Below are positions 20,869 to 30,519 of a stretch of DNA of 52,850 nucleotides, one piece after another (position 1 is the first letter of the stretch; each line of letters begins with the position of its first letter). A program made the translations under genes and the position numbers. Source of the stretch: JBBIOU01 sp037443205. GTDB lineage: Bacteria; Bacteroidota; Bacteroidia; Flavobacteriales_D; UBA2798. The stretch covers positions 1-52,850 of the forward strand of contig JBBIOU010000024.1 of assembly GCA_037443205.1 (NCBI GenBank), in the 5' to 3' direction. The notes beneath the pieces were generated by a model. It saw nothing but the letters and a program-made list of their open reading frames with translations. It did no database searches and was not told the origin of the DNA.

Positions 20869-22307
20869 TAAAATTGGAAATAAATAAATTCCTGTTGTTT
20901 ACCGGCAAGCACCCAAACAGCAACAATTAAAAAATAGTAAAATGTCCATCGTATAATTTTATGGTTGTTTACCAATGTTTTCTGTATGGCATATTCATTA
21001 TGTCGGCCTATCCATTCCATAAACAAAAAAAACATTAGTAATAATAAGCAAAAATAAAATTTTAATCCCGGCATGGGCAATACATTGAATTTTAGAAAAA
21101 TCATTTTAATATAATCGGTTGCATGGTGAATATTGTTGGCTCTAAAAAAAATCCATGCGAAGCAAACCAAAAGAAATGTAGAGCATATGCTAAGAAATTC
21201 CTTTACACCCGGGAAAAATTTTCCTTCGGCAGTGATATTAATATTTTTTCGGTTTTTGCGGGTAATGAGTAATGGCAAAAAATACAAGGCATTAATTAGT
21301 CCCCAGGCAATGAAAGTCCAATTAGCTCCGTGCCAAAATCCGCTTACTAAAAAAATAATCAGGGTATTGCGTATATTTTGTAAGGTTGTGCCGCGTGAGC
21401 CACCAAGGGGGATGTACAAATAATCTCTGAACCAGGTAGATAAAGAAATGTGCCAGCGTCTCCAAAACTCTGCTATATCGCGCGAAAAATAGGGATACGC
21501 AAAATTTTTCATTAAGTTAAAACCAAATAATCTGGAGGTGCCTATGGCTATATCAGAATAACCCGAAAAGTCGCCATAAATCTGAAAGGCAAAAAACACA
21601 GCACCCATTAAAAGCTCTATGCCTCCATATTGCTGGTAATTATTAAAGTACATATTGGCTAATTCGGCACAGTTATCGGCAATAACTACTTTTTTAAACA
21701 TCCCCCACAACATTTGCCTTAAACCATCAACGGCTAAAGCATAATTAAATGTTCGCTTTTTATAAAATTGGGGCAGTAAATTTGCAGCTCTTTCTATGGG
21801 GCCGGCAACCAGTTGCGGAAAAAAACTGACAAATGCAAAAAACGAAATAACATCTTTGGTGGGTTGTAAGTTTTTTCTATAAACATCAATGGTGTATGAT
21901 AATGTTTGAAATGTGTAAAAGCTTATGCCTACCGGCAGTATTATATTTAGCTTATCAGGATTGAATGGAATGCCAAATAATTTAAATGCTGCTACAAAAT
22001 TTTCTACAAAAAAATTGTAATATTTAAAAAACCCTAACAGGCCTAAATTAACCGTAATACTAAGCCATAGCAACAATTTTCTGTAGAGAATTTTATTTGT
22101 TTGCGATAAACCTAATCCGATGGTATAGTCTAAAAAAGAACTAAAGAAAATTAATGATAAAAAACGCCAATCCCACCAGCCGTAAAAAAAATAGCTGGCG
22201 ATAACTATAAATAAATTTTGCAGTTTTAGACTACGGTAAAATACAAACCAATATAGTATAAATACTATGGGTAAAAAAAGTCCGAAGTCTATTGAATTAA
22301 ATAGCAC
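20868..22307 (-). CDS. MBOAT O-acyltransferase (AlgI-like)
   Basis: A 479-residue polytopic membrane protein beginning MLFNSIDFGLFLPIVF, the typical AlgI/DltB-type start. The conserved loops FWRRWHISLSTWFRDYLYIP and VSGFWHGANWTFIAWG are present, and the latter carries the catalytic histidine. It probably delivers an acetyl group from the cytoplasm for O-acylation of the polysaccharide. It abuts the SGNH-like gene downstream and a glycosyltransferase upstream. Confidence 0.94.
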   Translation of the reverse strand: MLFNSIDFGLFLPIVFILYWFVFYRSLKLQNLFIVIASYFFYGWWDWRFLSLIFFSSFLDYTIGLGLSQTNKILYRKLLLWLSITVNLGLLGFFKYYNFFVENFVAAFKLFGIPFNPDKLNIILPVGISFYTFQTLSYTIDVYRKNLQPTKDVISFFAFVSFFPQLVAGPIERAANLLPQFYKKRTFNYALAVDGLRQMLWGMFKKVVIADNCAELANMYFNNYQQYGGIELLMGAVFFAFQIYGDFSGYSDIAIGTSRLFGFNLMKNFAYPYFSRDIAEFWRRWHISLSTWFRDYLYIPLGGSRGTTLQNIRNTLIIFLVSGFWHGANWTFIAWGLINALYFLPLLITRKNRKNINITAEGKFFPGVKEFLSICSTFLLVCFAWIFFRANNIHHATDYIKMIFLKFNVLPMPGLKFYFCLLLLMFFLFMEWIGRHNEYAIQKTLVNNHKIIRWTFYYFLIVAVWVLAGKQQEFIYFQF

Positions 22308-23452
22308 TAAAAATATTTATTAAACAAATTTATATAAAATTTCGTGGCGTTTGCCGGTGTGTAGTTTTGGATAATTTTATGGTGTAAATTTATGGCAAGA
22401 GTATCTCTGAATTTTTTATCAATGATAAGTTTTTCGAGTTTAATCGTAAGGTCTTGTAAATTGTTATTTTCAAAAAGAAGCAATTCTTTTTCGTTTATAA
22501 ATATTTCAGAAATGGTAGGTGTATCCGGAGCGAGTGAAGGTATAAAACAAGCCCCGTATTCAAATACTTTTGTAGGTATTCCATACCAATTAGAGCCGGG
22601 CATTACTCCTATGTCTATCATTGATTTGTAATTATCTAATTTATCTCCATCAACAAATCCGGTAAAAATTATATCTTGTTTATAAGGCGATTGATCGGCT
22701 AATTTTAATGACTGTGGATATTTTTGACCCGAGCCTACCAGCAATAATTTCAGGTTATTATATTTTTTTCTTAATTTATTAAAGGCTTTTATTAATAAAT
22801 CTACGCGGTGCCAATGCATGAACGAACCTATAAAACCGATGGTTATAAATTTATCGTCTGTTTTATGATGATTTACGGTTTTTAGACGCGAATAGTCGAG
22901 GGTTTGATAAATATAAAACTGTGCCTGAGTTTTAGAAATATTTACAGCGTGTTTATGCAATGCATTAGAGTAGGTTATCACGGCATCTGCATTTTGTAGC
23001 GCCTGTATTTCTTGTGTTTTGTAATAGGCAGGGCAAGTGTAACCGAAAATTTCTTTAAACTGATCGGTAATAGGGCTGTCGTAATATATAATATATGGTA
23101 CTTTATATTTTTTTTTTAGTGTATAACCTACGTTTGAACCACGCGATAATAATTCAAAAATAAGATCGGGTTTTTGGATAATGTTATTATAAATATCCTC
23201 ATTTACGTTTTTTTGTTTGTAAATTTTATAGGCTTCTTTTATAAATTGCGGGATAATTTTTTTTAGTAATGAGGTATTACGGTAGCTACTATTTTCAGAG
23301 CTGTGTATGTTATTAATATCTACTCCGTTTACGGTTATTTTGTAGTTATTACTTAGCATTGTTAATATGCTATATAATATAGAATCTATGGCCGAAAGCC
23401 TGTTGCTGATGTTATAACTGGGCTGTGAACAGATAAATGCTATGTGTTTCAT
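22307..23452 (-). CDS. Glycosyltransferase family 4
   Basis: A 381-residue GT-B protein. The C-terminal domain shows IGFIGSFMHWHRVDLLIKAF, LLLVGSGQKYP, IIFTGFVDGDKLDNY and GIPTKVFEYGACFIPSLAPD. Here the usual E-x7-E region reads with KVFEYGA, as in GT4 subfamilies with a P-x-K-x-x-E-Y signature. It is expected to build the repeat unit at the cytoplasmic side. It overlaps the acyltransferase-3 gene by 4 bp and touches the MBOAT gene. Donor is unknown. Confidence 0.88.
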   Translation of the reverse strand: MKHIAFICSQPSYNISNRLSAIDSILYSILTMLSNNYKITVNGVDINNIHSSENSSYRNTSLLKKIIPQFIKEAYKIYKQKNVNEDIYNNIIQKPDLIFELLSRGSNVGYTLKKKYKVPYIIYYDSPITDQFKEIFGYTCPAYYKTQEIQALQNADAVITYSNALHKHAVNISKTQAQFYIYQTLDYSRLKTVNHHKTDDKFITIGFIGSFMHWHRVDLLIKAFNKLRKKYNNLKLLLVGSGQKYPQSLKLADQSPYKQDIIFTGFVDGDKLDNYKSMIDIGVMPGSNWYGIPTKVFEYGACFIPSLAPDTPTISEIFINEKELLLFENNNLQDLTIKLEKLIIDKKFRDTLAINLHHKIIQNYTPANATKFYINLFNKYF

Positions 23453-24483
23453 TGCTTGTTTGAAATATAAGTAAATTTTTCTTTGAGTTTGAGTATTCTA
23501 CTTTCAAAAAAATGCCACGAAAATATGGAAACCATTACACAAAATATTATTTTAAATAAATTTGATAAGTAGAGATTATGTAACACTTCGGGAAATGTGT
23601 ATTTGAATACGATTGCTACCGGAAATATCATTAAAAAATGAAAAACATATATCCCGTAACTTATTTTTCCGAGGTATACTAATAATTTATTATGTAACAA
23701 GCTGGATTCTGATAATGAAAAATAAATAACACAACTCCAGCAAAACAAAAAGTTTATTAGCTTATGAAAGTGATTATTTAAGTTAAGCGGATTAAAAAAT
23801 AAGAATGTGCCAAAGAAAATAAAAATAATTATAAATATAAGCGAAAAACGTTTTAGTATTGTTAAATCGCTGTATGTAATTTTAATGTATGCCCATATTG
23901 CTCCGGCCGATAGGTACGATAAATTAACAAAGGTTTTGGCTCCAAAAAAAGGGTTATGTTTTATAAAATATACATAACTGATAATACCTGCCATAAACAC
24001 CACCCAAAACATTATCCATTCTTTTCTTTTGGGTAGTATAAAAATTAACAGCGGCCAAAATAAATAAAATTGTTCTTCTACGGCTAAGCTCCAAAAATGA
24101 GGAGTTACCGAAGTAAAATTGCCCTGATAACCCATATAAAAATTGGATACATATAATAAGTCGTAAATAAAATCATTTCTGTAATTATGTGGATTTAAAA
24201 TGTATAACAAAATTATTACTGAATAATATAGCGGGAATATTCTTAAAAATCGTCTGATATAAAACGATTTTAATGAAAACCACAAATTACTTGACTCTTG
24301 TTTGGCTTGCAACAATATAGTGGTAATTAAAAAACCACTTATAATAAAAAAAATATCTACGCCTGTTATGCCGTTAAATATACTTGATAATGGAGTGGCG
24401 AAAGGTAAAACAGGCAAATGATGAAACACAACTATAAACACTGATATAGCTCTTAAAGTATCTAATGATTTAATATACTTCAT
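23449..24483 (-). CDS. Acyltransferase family 3 (OafA/WecH-like)
   Basis: A 344-residue polytopic membrane acyltransferase. It starts with SLDTLRAISVFIVVFHHLP (residues 6-24), the R-x10-H motif of the family. It continues with GVDIFFIISGFLI, RRFLRIFPLYY and WSLAVEEQFYLFWP, all family hallmarks. It likely acetylates or otherwise acylates sugars of the polysaccharide at the membrane. It lacks a fused SGNH domain. It overlaps both neighbours by 4 bp, indicating tight coupling. Confidence 0.93.
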   Translation of the reverse strand: MKYIKSLDTLRAISVFIVVFHHLPVLPFATPLSSIFNGITGVDIFFIISGFLITTILLQAKQESSNLWFSLKSFYIRRFLRIFPLYYSVIILLYILNPHNYRNDFIYDLLYVSNFYMGYQGNFTSVTPHFWSLAVEEQFYLFWPLLIFILPKRKEWIMFWVVFMAGIISYVYFIKHNPFFGAKTFVNLSYLSAGAIWAYIKITYSDLTILKRFSLIFIIIFIFFGTFLFFNPLNLNNHFHKLINFLFCWSCVIYFSLSESSLLHNKLLVYLGKISYGIYVFHFLMIFPVAIVFKYTFPEVLHNLYLSNLFKIIFCVMVSIFSWHFFESRILKLKEKFTYISNKQ

Positions 24484-25409
24484 CTACTTTTAAATATTTT
24501 GTTTATCTGCAACAAAAATTTTAATCCAAAACATCGGGCAATCATTTTTTTTAAAGGGTTATGTATAAATGAATAATTGATATGCCAATATGAATAATAA
24601 ATATATGTTTGTTTAAAATGCCGGGGATTACACGTATAAAGCATGGTGTTATAATGTATCAGTTGTATAGCATTATGAACGCTAGTATTGTAATAAACCG
24701 AAGATTTAATTAATTCTTTATATTTATACAAAACTTTACACTGATTAAAAGAAACCTTAACCCAATCAGAAGATACGGAATGAGACACTTCTCTGATTTT
24801 TGAATACACGCCCTGAAGGTATGTAAATTTATTGCCTAACAAAATTAACCGTAAATTAATATCCCAATCCTGTGCCGAAGATAATTCTACATCAAACATT
24901 CCGCCAGCAATCAAACATTTTTTTTTATATAACGGATTTTGTATGGCGATAACATGTTTAATGCATTTTTCCAGTATATTATGGGGTATATTTAAGGTAA
25001 TTGTTTTAAGTAATTTATCAAATGTATTATCATACTTTTCATAATCCGAGTAAACCACATCTATGTTACCATCCTTTAAAAATTCGGCTAATTGTTTTTC
25101 AATTTTATCGGGCAACAACATATCGTCTGCATCCAAAAATTGGATAAATTTTCCTTGTGCATGCATTAAACCAGTATTTCTGGCATAATTCGCTCCTGGT
25201 TGCGGTTCTTTCAGGTATAAAATTTTATCTGCATAATTTTTTTGTATATCCTTAACTATTTGCTCGGTATTATCGGTTGAGTTATTATCTACAACTATAA
25301 TCTCGGTATGATTGTATGTTTGGTTTAATGCCGAATATATTGCATCAGCAATGTATAATGCGGAATTGTATGTTGGAATAATTATACTTACTTGTGTGTT
25401 ATTCTCCAT
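24480..25409 (-). CDS. Glycosyltransferase family 2 (GT-A fold)
   Basis: A 309-residue GT2. The start reads VSIIIPTYNSALYIADAIYS, then VVDNNSTDNTEQIV, then the metal-binding DxD in FLDADDM at about residues 93-99, and AQDWDINLRL in the acceptor part. It transfers a sugar from a nucleotide donor during repeat-unit assembly. It overlaps the upstream sulfotransferase fusion by 11 bp and the acyltransferase by 4 bp. Specificity cannot be told. Confidence 0.93.
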   Translation of the reverse strand: MENNTQVSIIIPTYNSALYIADAIYSALNQTYNHTEIIVVDNNSTDNTEQIVKDIQKNYADKILYLKEPQPGANYARNTGLMHAQGKFIQFLDADDMLLPDKIEKQLAEFLKDGNIDVVYSDYEKYDNTFDKLLKTITLNIPHNILEKCIKHVIAIQNPLYKKKCLIAGGMFDVELSSAQDWDINLRLILLGNKFTYLQGVYSKIREVSHSVSSDWVKVSFNQCKVLYKYKELIKSSVYYNTSVHNAIQLIHYNTMLYTCNPRHFKQTYIYYSYWHINYSFIHNPLKKMIARCFGLKFLLQINKIFKSR

Positions 25410-26559
25410 ACCATTTTTTCATTCCGGGTGCACACCACTTGTTGTATGCATCTATTTGTTGTTTGTTCCAATTTAAAGATTTATATGGAGTGTATTGAGC
25501 TTTGTTTTTAATCTCTATGTTTACGTCTATAGGTTCAACTCCTAAGAATTTAAATATATTTTTATAGTCGTTATTGAGCTCTTCGAGTTTTATAAAATAT
25601 TTGTTACTGGCACTTATATGCTCAAATTGTTTTTCTATTAGTTGGTTCCAGTAATACCAATACCAACAACATCTTTCAAAGCAGGTCATGTTGTTCCATT
25701 CCTCAGCGGTAAAGGCTCCGCAGGCATTTCCGTTTAAACGGTATATTGAATAAAAAACTCTGTATTTATTTAAAAAGCCAAAATCAGAGTTTGTATCGGG
25801 TGAGTGTCTATGTTCGGGAAATGCATATTCCGCATCGTCAAACCATCTGCGTGCAAATGCAGAAGCAACAAATTCGTCTGCCCTTCTGATTAGCCAGATG
25901 AATTTAAACTTTGGATTGATATGATATAAAAGCTGTATCAGGTTAGAATATTTTTGGTCGCTATCGCCTTTAATTTTTTTAGATGAATTTTGTGTTGTAC
26001 ATTTTTTAAAAATAAACTCTAGCTCTTTAATTGTTTCTTCATCGTTTTTATAATAATGTGCATACTGCGTTGATAAACGTGTTAATGAGCCATATTGTTC
26101 ATGGGTGCAGGAAATTTCGGGGTGTTTATTTAATAAATCAGCTATAGTATTACTACCCGAACGACCGGTTGATGCTACTAAAAAATCGTTGTTATACGTA
26201 TTGTTATTTTTTTTATTATTATTTTCAACAAATATAGGTTTAAGCAATTGTGCTTGCTTTGAATATGAAGGATGTGCCATTGTTTTTACATCGGACGAAA
26301 AGTAGTTGTTATTTTTTTTTACTTCACTATTATCAGCTAAGTATATACCCCCTTCACTGTTTAGTTTTAAATTTTTATCAATAATACAATTGGCCCCTAT
26401 GTGTATCTGCATATAATCGCTTATCTGAATTTTACCTTTAAATACTGCCGATTGAGCGCAATTAGGGATTAATTTACAATATAATATTGTATAATATTTT
26501 TGCTTATAGTACTTGGAAAAAAAAGATAATATATATAATAAAAAATATTTTCGTTTCAT
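25399..26559 (-). CDS. Sulfotransferase with N-terminal beta-helix-like segment
   Basis: A 386-residue protein. Residues about 35-80 (VFKGKIQISDYMQIHIGANC, then NLKLNSEGGIYLADN) look like hexapeptide turns of a left-handed beta-helix, as in acyltransferases. An Asn-rich linker (112-124) follows. The sulfotransferase domain has the PAPS loop VASTGRSGSNT (128-138) and the downstream block WLIRRADEFVASAFARRW. Fusion of the two is unusual. The N-terminal part may orient the enzyme on a glycan, or be a remnant of a fused acetyltransferase too short to be active. It is separated from the upstream glycosyltransferase by 3 bp. Confidence 0.78.
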   Translation of the reverse strand: MKRKYFLLYILSFFSKYYKQKYYTILYCKLIPNCAQSAVFKGKIQISDYMQIHIGANCIIDKNLKLNSEGGIYLADNSEVKKNNNYFSSDVKTMAHPSYSKQAQLLKPIFVENNNKKNNNTYNNDFLVASTGRSGSNTIADLLNKHPEISCTHEQYGSLTRLSTQYAHYYKNDEETIKELEFIFKKCTTQNSSKKIKGDSDQKYSNLIQLLYHINPKFKFIWLIRRADEFVASAFARRWFDDAEYAFPEHRHSPDTNSDFGFLNKYRVFYSIYRLNGNACGAFTAEEWNNMTCFERCCWYWYYWNQLIEKQFEHISASNKYFIKLEELNNDYKNIFKFLGVEPIDVNIEIKNKAQYTPYKSLNWNKQQIDAYNKWCAPGMKKWYGE

Positions 26560-26562
26560 GTT

Positions 26563-27777
26563 TTATTTATCTTTTTCTTCGAGCAGTAATTTTGCGAATT
26601 TAAAAAAATTAGTTTCTGCGCAAAAGTTATTTTTCCAATCAGCTTTTATATTTAATCTTGACTCGAAGGTGTTCAACTTATGATATACGAAATTGTCTAT
26701 TATTTTGGCAGCTTCATTAATGTTAAAATTTTCGGGTAATAAAATGCCGTTATCCGCATGTATAATTTCGGGTATACCGCCTACCGAAGTTGCCAAAACC
26801 GGTATTCCAAAACTTACGGCCTCTTGTATAGCCAGCGGCACTCCTCCTTCCGATTTACTGAAATGAATAAATAAATGCACGGGAGTTTGTTTATAATACT
26901 GTGTCAATTCCTGTTGCGATATCCTGGGCATAAAAATTTTATTTACATCATTTCTCAGTTCTTTCGATAGTTCTGCTAATTCATTAGTTTGGGCACCTAT
27001 ATGAATCCATGTAAGCGGAACAGTAGTATTATTTAATACTTTTACAATTAAGGGAATACGCTTTACCGGATGATTATTAGAAACTGATAAAACTGTTAGC
27101 CGTTGATCCTGGGAAAAAGGGTTTAAGCCTCTGTCATAAACTGATAAATGGATAACTTTATACTTGTATGTATACCTGCGATAATGTGTTTTAAGGTAAT
27201 TTGCGGTTGCAGCGGATGCGGCCACCACATGATTTACGTTTTTAAAATTAAAATTTATAAATTGTGCATATCCTCTATGGGGTCTTCTAAAATGATAAAC
27301 ATCAAAACCATGTGCACGACAAAAAAATGTGCGTATAATATTTTTGTGTTTTAATATACTTAAAACACTGGCATAGTTGTAAGCCCAAACCGAATAGAAT
27401 ATAGCGTCATTCAGTTTATTACTGAGTATAAATTTTTCCAATTGTTTTGATTCCTTTAATTTGGAAAGAAAAAAAGCGTAATCTAATTTTAAATGTTTTA
27501 ATTTTTTGAAAAAATGCTTGTCAAATAATTCTGATACTGTAATTCGGGCAGCAAAAATATAATCGGGTATTGTGAGTTTAAATGATGCCGGTTTGTTTAA
27601 TAAGTCTATTACTTCAACATTATGCGGTACGTTTCGTTTATATGCATCTTTAGTGCCCGGCAAAATATATATTTTTGTGAAATATTTAGACAGTTCTGCT
27701 ACTTCTGTTTCCATAAACACCTCATACTTGCCGTAGGGGAAGTAAGATGTTATTACTATAAGGACTTTGTTTTCCAT
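26563..27777 (-). CDS. Glycosyltransferase family 4
   Basis: A 404-residue GT-B protein. The N-terminal part contains ITSYFPYGKYEVFMETEVAEL, with an acceptor-side loop typical of GT4, and AHGFDVYHFRRP. The C-terminal domain has VLSVSNNHPVKRIPL, FIHFSKSEGGVPLAIQEAVSFG and ATSVGGIPEII with the family glutamates. The gene overlaps the neighbouring GT2 gene upstream by 22 bp. Donor and acceptor are unknown. Confidence 0.9.
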   Translation of the reverse strand: MENKVLIVITSYFPYGKYEVFMETEVAELSKYFTKIYILPGTKDAYKRNVPHNVEVIDLLNKPASFKLTIPDYIFAARITVSELFDKHFFKKLKHLKLDYAFFLSKLKESKQLEKFILSNKLNDAIFYSVWAYNYASVLSILKHKNIIRTFFCRAHGFDVYHFRRPHRGYAQFINFNFKNVNHVVAASAATANYLKTHYRRYTYKYKVIHLSVYDRGLNPFSQDQRLTVLSVSNNHPVKRIPLIVKVLNNTTVPLTWIHIGAQTNELAELSKELRNDVNKIFMPRISQQELTQYYKQTPVHLFIHFSKSEGGVPLAIQEAVSFGIPVLATSVGGIPEIIHADNGILLPENFNINEAAKIIDNFVYHKLNTFESRLNIKADWKNNFCAETNFFKFAKLLLEEKDK

Positions 27778-28760
27778 TTTTTAATGCTGATAATCCCCGG
27801 AAAGTATAATCTGATAAACAATTTTAAAATTTTAATATCAAATATTGCCTTGAATTTTAATAATTTTACAATATGCCAAAAATATAATCGTGCATTTTTA
27901 AGGTCGTTATTTATTTTTAAGAACACCAAATTATAATAATTATTAGCTTTAAATTTATTAAATTGTTTTTTGTATTTATAATCGGTTAATTCATCAAATT
28001 TACTATACATTTTAATATATTCAAGTTGAACAATATCTTCAAATCCTTTTCTCGATTTAGTTACACTGCCATCATTTCTTTGATAAACCGAACAAACATC
28101 CTCTATAGCTATAAAAGGGCCTTTTTTAATGAGTGTAAAAAAAATACCAAAATCAACTCCCAATATGGTTTCATACCAATCATAAAAATCGAGTGATGAT
28201 GTTCGGTAAATTAAGGTTGAGGGATGAAACGGAACAATTTCAGCAACCAAATCATGCTCATATATTTTCTTTTTATTAACTATAACTAATCTTGGCGGAG
28301 AATTATATAATTTGCCTGATTGTTCGGAATCATAATAGCAATTGCATGCACAAAGTGTACAATCAGGGTTTTCTTCAAGCAAATCTATTTGTTTTTGAAG
28401 TTTAAAATCATCAATCCAGTAATCATCGCCATCTATTAAACCAATGTATTTTGTTTTTATTGATTTCATAAGGCTCAGAAAATTATGCCTACCGGTTGGT
28501 TTACCGCATATAAATATTTTTTTAGACGGATCTTGAACGATTACTTTAACTTTATCAGGATATTTTGACTCATATTCTTTTACTATGCTTAATGTGTTGT
28601 CTGTAGAATTATCTTCCCCTATTAAAATTTGATATTTAAATTTGGTTTTTTGACGCAATACACTTTCAATAGATTTTCTGATATATTTTTCGTGGTTGTA
28701 TGCTAAAATAATGACCGTTAAAAGTGTATTTGTATAGTTTATGTTTTTTTCAACAGCCAT
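27756..28760 (-). CDS. Glycosyltransferase family 2
   Basis: A 334-residue GT-A enzyme. LTVIILAYNHEKYIRKSIES, LIGEDNSTDNTLSIVKEY and the DxD-type GLIDGDDYWIDD (about 114-125) are visible. This subtype with AYNHEKYI and FHPSTLIYR is common in capsule loci. The start overlaps the methyltransferase end by 22 bp, and the C-terminus overlaps the next glycosyltransferase by 22 bp. It likely adds one sugar of the repeat. Confidence 0.92.
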   Translation of the reverse strand: MAVEKNINYTNTLLTVIILAYNHEKYIRKSIESVLRQKTKFKYQILIGEDNSTDNTLSIVKEYESKYPDKVKVIVQDPSKKIFICGKPTGRHNFLSLMKSIKTKYIGLIDGDDYWIDDFKLQKQIDLLEENPDCTLCACNCYYDSEQSGKLYNSPPRLVIVNKKKIYEHDLVAEIVPFHPSTLIYRTSSLDFYDWYETILGVDFGIFFTLIKKGPFIAIEDVCSVYQRNDGSVTKSRKGFEDIVQLEYIKMYSKFDELTDYKYKKQFNKFKANNYYNLVFLKINNDLKNARLYFWHIVKLLKFKAIFDIKILKLFIRLYFPGIISIKKWKTKSL

Positions 28761-29632
28761 ATTTTATGTTTATGCAAGGTACCATTATCATGTAGATAAT
28801 CAAATATTTTCCATAATGTTTGTATATTATTATCCAGTTCGTCTTCTTTGATAATTCCTCTTAGCAATAATACTCGTACGATGTTATGAAAAAATGAAAT
28901 ACCTTTTTGATTTATAATTTCAAATCCTGCCGAATTAAATATATTTAACCATTCATTTTCTGAAAACACTCTAAACTTATACGCTGTTGTGTCTTTAGTT
29001 TCTTTAAACCTGCGCTGATTAAACAGTTCTATCGCTTCATGTAATCCATCAAAAATAAGCGTTCTGAATAAAAAAGATTCCATATCCGGATCGCTGGTAA
29101 TAAAATATGAATTTGGCTTTAATTGTTCAAAAAAATATGATACGGCTTTTTCGTAATTCTCATTAAGGTAATATAAAACCCCGATGGATAATATTAAATC
29201 AAATTTAGCGGTAAATTCGGGCAGGCTATTAAAATCTGAATGTATAATAAGTAATTTATCATAGCATGAATTTTCTTTGGCAAAAATTGCCAATGATTCT
29301 AATGTGTTATAATCAAAATCTACACAAATAATTTTATTAGCACCTTTGCTAAGCAAGTATTCTGTAAATCTTCCGTCACCGCATCCAAAATCTAAAATTA
29401 ATTTGTCGTGCAGGTTAATATTATTTAAATATTCGTCTAATATTTTTTCATAATACGGTGTTTCCCATTGTATTTGATGATATTTTACATTTTTTAATTT
29501 TCTTAAATGAGCTCCTTTTGTATGTTTTTTATGAAATTCATAAGCGTCTGATTGTGCTATTACACATCTTAAAATACCATGCTCGTCTGTAGTTAAATTG
29601 CCCGTTTTTATAATGTTATCTTTCCACGACAT
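28739..29632 (-). CDS. Class I SAM-dependent methyltransferase
   Basis: A 297-residue protein with the Rossmann SAM-binding motif I LILDFGCGDGRFTEYLL (78-94), an acidic post-II residue in ICVDFDYNTLE, and LILSIGVLYYLNENY as motif IV. It probably methylates a small molecule or a sugar of the polysaccharide. It sits 2 bp downstream of the PduX-like kinase gene, suggesting a role in the same side pathway. Substrate is unknown. Confidence 0.88.
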   Translation of the reverse strand: MSWKDNIIKTGNLTTDEHGILRCVIAQSDAYEFHKKHTKGAHLRKLKNVKYHQIQWETPYYEKILDEYLNNINLHDKLILDFGCGDGRFTEYLLSKGANKIICVDFDYNTLESLAIFAKENSCYDKLLIIHSDFNSLPEFTAKFDLILSIGVLYYLNENYEKAVSYFFEQLKPNSYFITSDPDMESFLFRTLIFDGLHEAIELFNQRRFKETKDTTAYKFRVFSENEWLNIFNSAGFEIINQKGISFFHNIVRVLLLRGIIKEDELDNNIQTLWKIFDYLHDNGTLHKHKIWLLKKT

Positions 29633-29634
29633 TT

Positions 29635-30516
29635 TTAAATAAGGAGTTTAAGTGTGTTGGTAATAAAAACAGGCAGGTTATATGCTTTTTGTAATTCTTC
29701 GGCTAACTTGTTTATTTCTGTAAGGCTTTTGCTTTTTGGATATATAAAGCCCAAACAGGTACCACTGTGGGTATTTATTATGCCAAGGGGGTTAAATTTT
29801 TTTGCGTTTTCAAATACTATGGTTTTTAAGGAGTTGTTGTGCAAACTAAGATGAAGTTTGGTAGATTTAGTTGCACACTCAGCTATTTTTTCGTCATTTT
29901 TTTCTGCAAATGCTTGTTCTAATAATTGAAGCAGCTCTGCATATTCCTGCATTATTTCTTCGGTAAAAATTAACTTTGAATTATATTCTACCGTGTTTAC
30001 CTGTCCTCCAAAATCAATTGCTATAATGTGGTATTCGGGGATATATAATAATTCTTTTATCAATTCTCCGTTTCTATGGTTGTAAACAACACAAGATTTA
30101 TACATTAATCCATCGTGCGGTTCTATTTGCGTAAAAATTTCTGAAATAGTTTTTTCTCGTAATAAAAACCCAAATATTTCCTGCAAAGCTCTGATGGTAG
30201 AAAGCATATCTGCGGTGCTGGAACTTAATCCCTTACCTACCGGTATATTTCTGCTAAATGAAATGGTAATTTCGTAGCCTTGGGTAATGTTTAGTTTAGT
30301 CAGCAACATTTCAGCTACTTTAGCTGATTTGTAATATTCGCAATTAATTACTAATGGCCCAAATCTTTTGATAGCTGTAAGATTACAAATTGACCACATA
30401 TCTACCGGCAGTGTAACCAAAAAGTCTATACCTTTGGGTAATCTACCTTGCAGTAGTTCTCCAAAACTTGCATGAGACTTGCCGTAACCTACCGATATGT
30501 TTGAGTGAAATATCAA
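29635..30516 (-). CDS. GHMP kinase, PduX/L-threonine-kinase-like
   Basis: A 293-residue GHMP-superfamily kinase. The N-terminal SHASFGELLQGRLP (14-27) matches the CGELLQG signature of PduX-type L-threonine kinases. The ATP loop RNIPVGKGLSSSTADML (89-105) is the GHMP P-loop. PduX phosphorylates the threonine hydroxyl for cobalamin synthesis, but no cobalamin genes are near. Here the kinase lies between a cysteine-synthase-like enzyme and a methyltransferase. It may activate a hydroxy-amino acid for beta-replacement. That reaction is inference; the fold is clear. Confidence 0.8.
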   Translation of the reverse strand: MIFHSNISVGYGKSHASFGELLQGRLPKGIDFLVTLPVDMWSICNLTAIKRFGPLVINCEYYKSAKVAEMLLTKLNITQGYEITISFSRNIPVGKGLSSSTADMLSTIRALQEIFGFLLREKTISEIFTQIEPHDGLMYKSCVVYNHRNGELIKELLYIPEYHIIAIDFGGQVNTVEYNSKLIFTEEIMQEYAELLQLLEQAFAEKNDEKIAECATKSTKLHLSLHNNSLKTIVFENAKKFNPLGIINTHSGTCLGFIYPKSKSLTEINKLAEELQKAYNLPVFITNTLKLLI

Positions 30517-30519
30517 GTT

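Noticed and set aside
27622..27936. 104-residue plus-strand frame opposite glycosyltransferase genes
   Set aside because: It is antisense to two well-supported glycosyltransferases and has no motif.
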